5,193 bases of DNA from JASFUX01 sp050050115. GTDB taxonomy: Bacteria; Pseudomonadota; Alphaproteobacteria; Caulobacterales; Maricaulaceae. Within the stretch, counting starts at the first letter, position 1. Each line of letters starts with the position of its first letter. The notes beneath the pieces are model-generated. The model saw only the letters and a list, made by a program, of their open reading frames with translations, did not search any database and was not told the DNA's origin. Below are positions 3,786 through 5,193 of this stretch, piece after piece. Both the position numbers and the translations under genes were made by a program. The DNA is taken from positions 1 through 5,193 of the forward strand of contig JASFUX010000248.1 in assembly GCA_050050115.1 (NCBI GenBank). Direction: 5' to 3'.

Positions 3786-5193
3786 TCACTCGCCGACCAG
3801 TTCGAACCACTCGTCCTCGGTGAGCACCGTGACACCGGCGTCCTGCGCTTTCTTCAGCTTCGAACCCGCGCCGGGGCCGGCGACCAGATAATCGGTCTTC
3901 GAGGACACCGAGCCGGCAACCTTGGCGCCGAGTCGCTGGGCCATGGCTTTGGCTTCGTCGCGGGTCAGACGTTCGAGCGAGCCGGTGAACACCACGGTCT
4001 TGCTGGCGACGGGGCTGTCGGAGGCGGGCCGCTCGGCGTCCTCCGGCGTGACATGCGCGAGCAGGCGGTCGACGAGGCCGCGGTTGTGCTCTTCGGCGAA
4101 GTATTCGATCAACGCGCCGGCGGCCGCCTCGCCCATGCCGTCGATCGACAGCAGCCCGTCCCACGCCTCGCCTTCGCGACCAGCGGCGGCACCGATCATC
4201 TTCCTCAGCTCCGACCACGATCCGTAAGAGGTCGCCAGAAGCTGCGCTGTCGTCTCGCCGACGTGACGCACGCCGAGCGCGTTGATAAAGCGCGACAGCG
4301 GCAGCGACCTGCGCGCGCGGATCGCGGCGAAAAGATTGTCGACGGACTTCTTCCCGAAGCCCTCCCACTCTTCGAGCTTGTTCTTCTCGTTATTCTCTTC
4401 AAGCTCGAAGATGTCCGCCGGCTCCTTTACGATGCCGGCGTCCATGAACGCGATGATCTGCTTCTCACCCAGCCCGTCGATGTCGAACGCCGTGCGCGAG
4501 ACAAAGTGGATCAAGTGTCGGCGGCGCTGGAACGGGCAGGCGAATTCGCCCGTGCAGCGCGCGACCGCGCCGGCCTCCCCGCTCGAGGTCTCCTCGTGAA
4601 CGATCTCGCTTTTGAGAGGGCACGGGCAGACTTTGGGAAAAACGAACGGTTTGGCGCGTCCCTTCCGGTCGGCGTCGAGGACGCGGACGACCTGCGGGAT
4701 CACGTCGCCGGCGCGCTGGATCACCACGCGGTCGCCCTCGCGGATGTCCTTGCGCGCGATCTCGTGGGCGTTGTGCAGCGTCGCGTTCGAGACCGACACG
4801 CCGCCGACGGTGACCGGCTTCAATTTGGCCACCGGCGTCAGGGCTCCGGTCCGGCCGACTTGGATCTCGATGCGTTCGAGCGTGGTCTCGGCTTGCTCGG
4901 CGGGGAACTTGCGCGCGATCGCCCAGCGCGGGCTGCGCGAAACGAAGCCCAGCCGCTCCTGCAGCGACAAGTCGTCGACCTTGTAGACGACGCCGTCGAT
5001 ATCGTAACCGAGATCGGCGCGGCGAGCTTCAAGATCCGTATACGCCTCGAACAGCACGGGCGCGGAAACCTCGACCTCCTTGTCCGCTGCGGCGAAGATC
5101 GCCTCGCCGCAGAAGAAATCGGGGTTCGTCATGAAACCCCACCGCGTCAAAGCCTCGACCGCGTGCGCCTGCGTGTCAGCGAAGCCGGCGCTC
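3786..5193 (-). CDS. ligA: NAD+-dependent DNA ligase LigA, N-terminus beyond window edge
   Basis: The frame is open from the right edge to a TGA at 3788-3786, giving 468 residues. About 220 or more N-terminal residues, including the adenylated lysine motif (KxDG), lie outside the window. LigA seals nicks in DNA during replication and repair using NAD+. Using fragment numbering from the edge, the nucleotidyltransferase end is seen as DIDGVVYKV (64-72, lysine 71) and RWAIARKFP (89-97, lysine 95). The OB-fold follows (RTGALTPVAKLKPV to RAGDVIPQV, about 114-168), then the zinc finger with C189, C191, C213 and C219, the helix-hairpin-helix region (about 278-382), and a BRCT domain (about 396-468: VVFTGSL, DYLVAG, TEDEW). 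The zinc finger begins C-x-C, not the C-x2-C of E. coli, with a longer middle loop. In-frame TTG and ATG codons near 5150 and 5132 are internal, since conserved LigA sequence continues upstream to the edge. Confidence 0.97.
   Translation of the reverse strand, partial: SAGFADTQAHAVEALTRWGFMTNPDFFCGEAIFAAADKEVEVSAPVLFEAYTDLEARRADLGYDIDGVVYKVDDLSLQERLGFVSRSPRWAIARKFPAEQAETTLERIEIQVGRTGALTPVAKLKPVTVGGVSVSNATLHNAHEIARKDIREGDRVVIQRAGDVIPQVVRVLDADRKGRAKPFVFPKVCPCPLKSEIVHEETSSGEAGAVARCTGEFACPFQRRRHLIHFVSRTAFDIDGLGEKQIIAFMDAGIVKEPADIFELEENNEKNKLEEWEGFGKKSVDNLFAAIRARRSLPLSRFINALGVRHVGETTAQLLATSYGSWSELRKMIGAAAGREGEAWDGLLSIDGMGEAAAGALIEYFAEEHNRGLVDRLLAHVTPEDAERPASDSPVASKTVVFTGSLERLTRDEAKAMAQRLGAKVAGSVSSKTDYLVAGPGAGSKLKKAQDAGVTVLTEDEWFELVGE

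Noticed and set aside
5132..5150. Start of a shortened ligase gene at the TTG or ATG near 5150 or 5132
   Set aside because: The frame stays open to the window edge with LigA-like sequence before these codons, so the gene is cut by the window, not truncated.
1..5193. CRISPR array, tRNA, rRNA, insertion sequence or phage genes
   Set aside because: No regularly spaced repeats, no cloverleaf-like sequence, no transposase or integrase motif, and no terminal inverted repeats were seen on either strand.

Overview
The window is about two-thirds G+C and reads as an ordinary alphaproteobacterial chromosome. The three large genes have strongly G/C-biased third codon positions. The DNA ligase carries a distinctive zinc-finger variant that I recall from Caulobacterales-type relatives, so that order or a neighbour is my best guess. 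No gene in the window fixes the taxonomy further.

Layout. (1) 1-237, minus strand: the first 79 codons of a small gene of the DUF7662 type, cut by the left edge and clearly lower in G+C than the rest. (2) 238-482: no protein gene, but dense secondary structure: an AT-rich dyad in front of the DUF7662-type gene, a perfect 13-bp intrinsic terminator oriented for minus-strand transcription, and upstream of it a chain of hairpins. The largest hairpin presents CTCCTCCCC in its loop on the minus strand. (3) 483-692, minus: a 69-codon gene with a good ribosome binding site and a TTGAAA-type promoter, family not recognised. (4) 693-973: a divergent intergenic region with small repeats. (5) 974-2785, plus: a complete aminopeptidase P (Xaa-Pro aminopeptidase). 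(6) 2871-3767, plus: an AraC-type regulator with a GyrI-like ligand-binding domain. (7) 3786-5193, minus: the C-terminal two-thirds of NAD+-dependent DNA ligase LigA, whose start lies beyond the right edge. It is tail-to-tail with the regulator gene, 18 bases apart.

How they work together. pepP and the AraC-type gene face the same way with an 85-bp gap and may share a transcript, but nothing ties their functions together. LigA is an unrelated housekeeping gene. The most interesting part is 325-770 on the minus strand: promoter, small ORF, hairpin with an exposed anti-Shine-Dalgarno loop, then a strong terminator. This resembles the alphaproteobacterial arrangement in which a small-protein mRNA releases a 3'-derived regulatory RNA with a CCUCCUCCC-type loop (the CcsR RNAs of Rhodobacter). 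That the sequence here works this way is inference; the architecture itself is directly visible. I see no CRISPR array, tRNA, rRNA or insertion sequence, and no evidence for a new multi-gene system.
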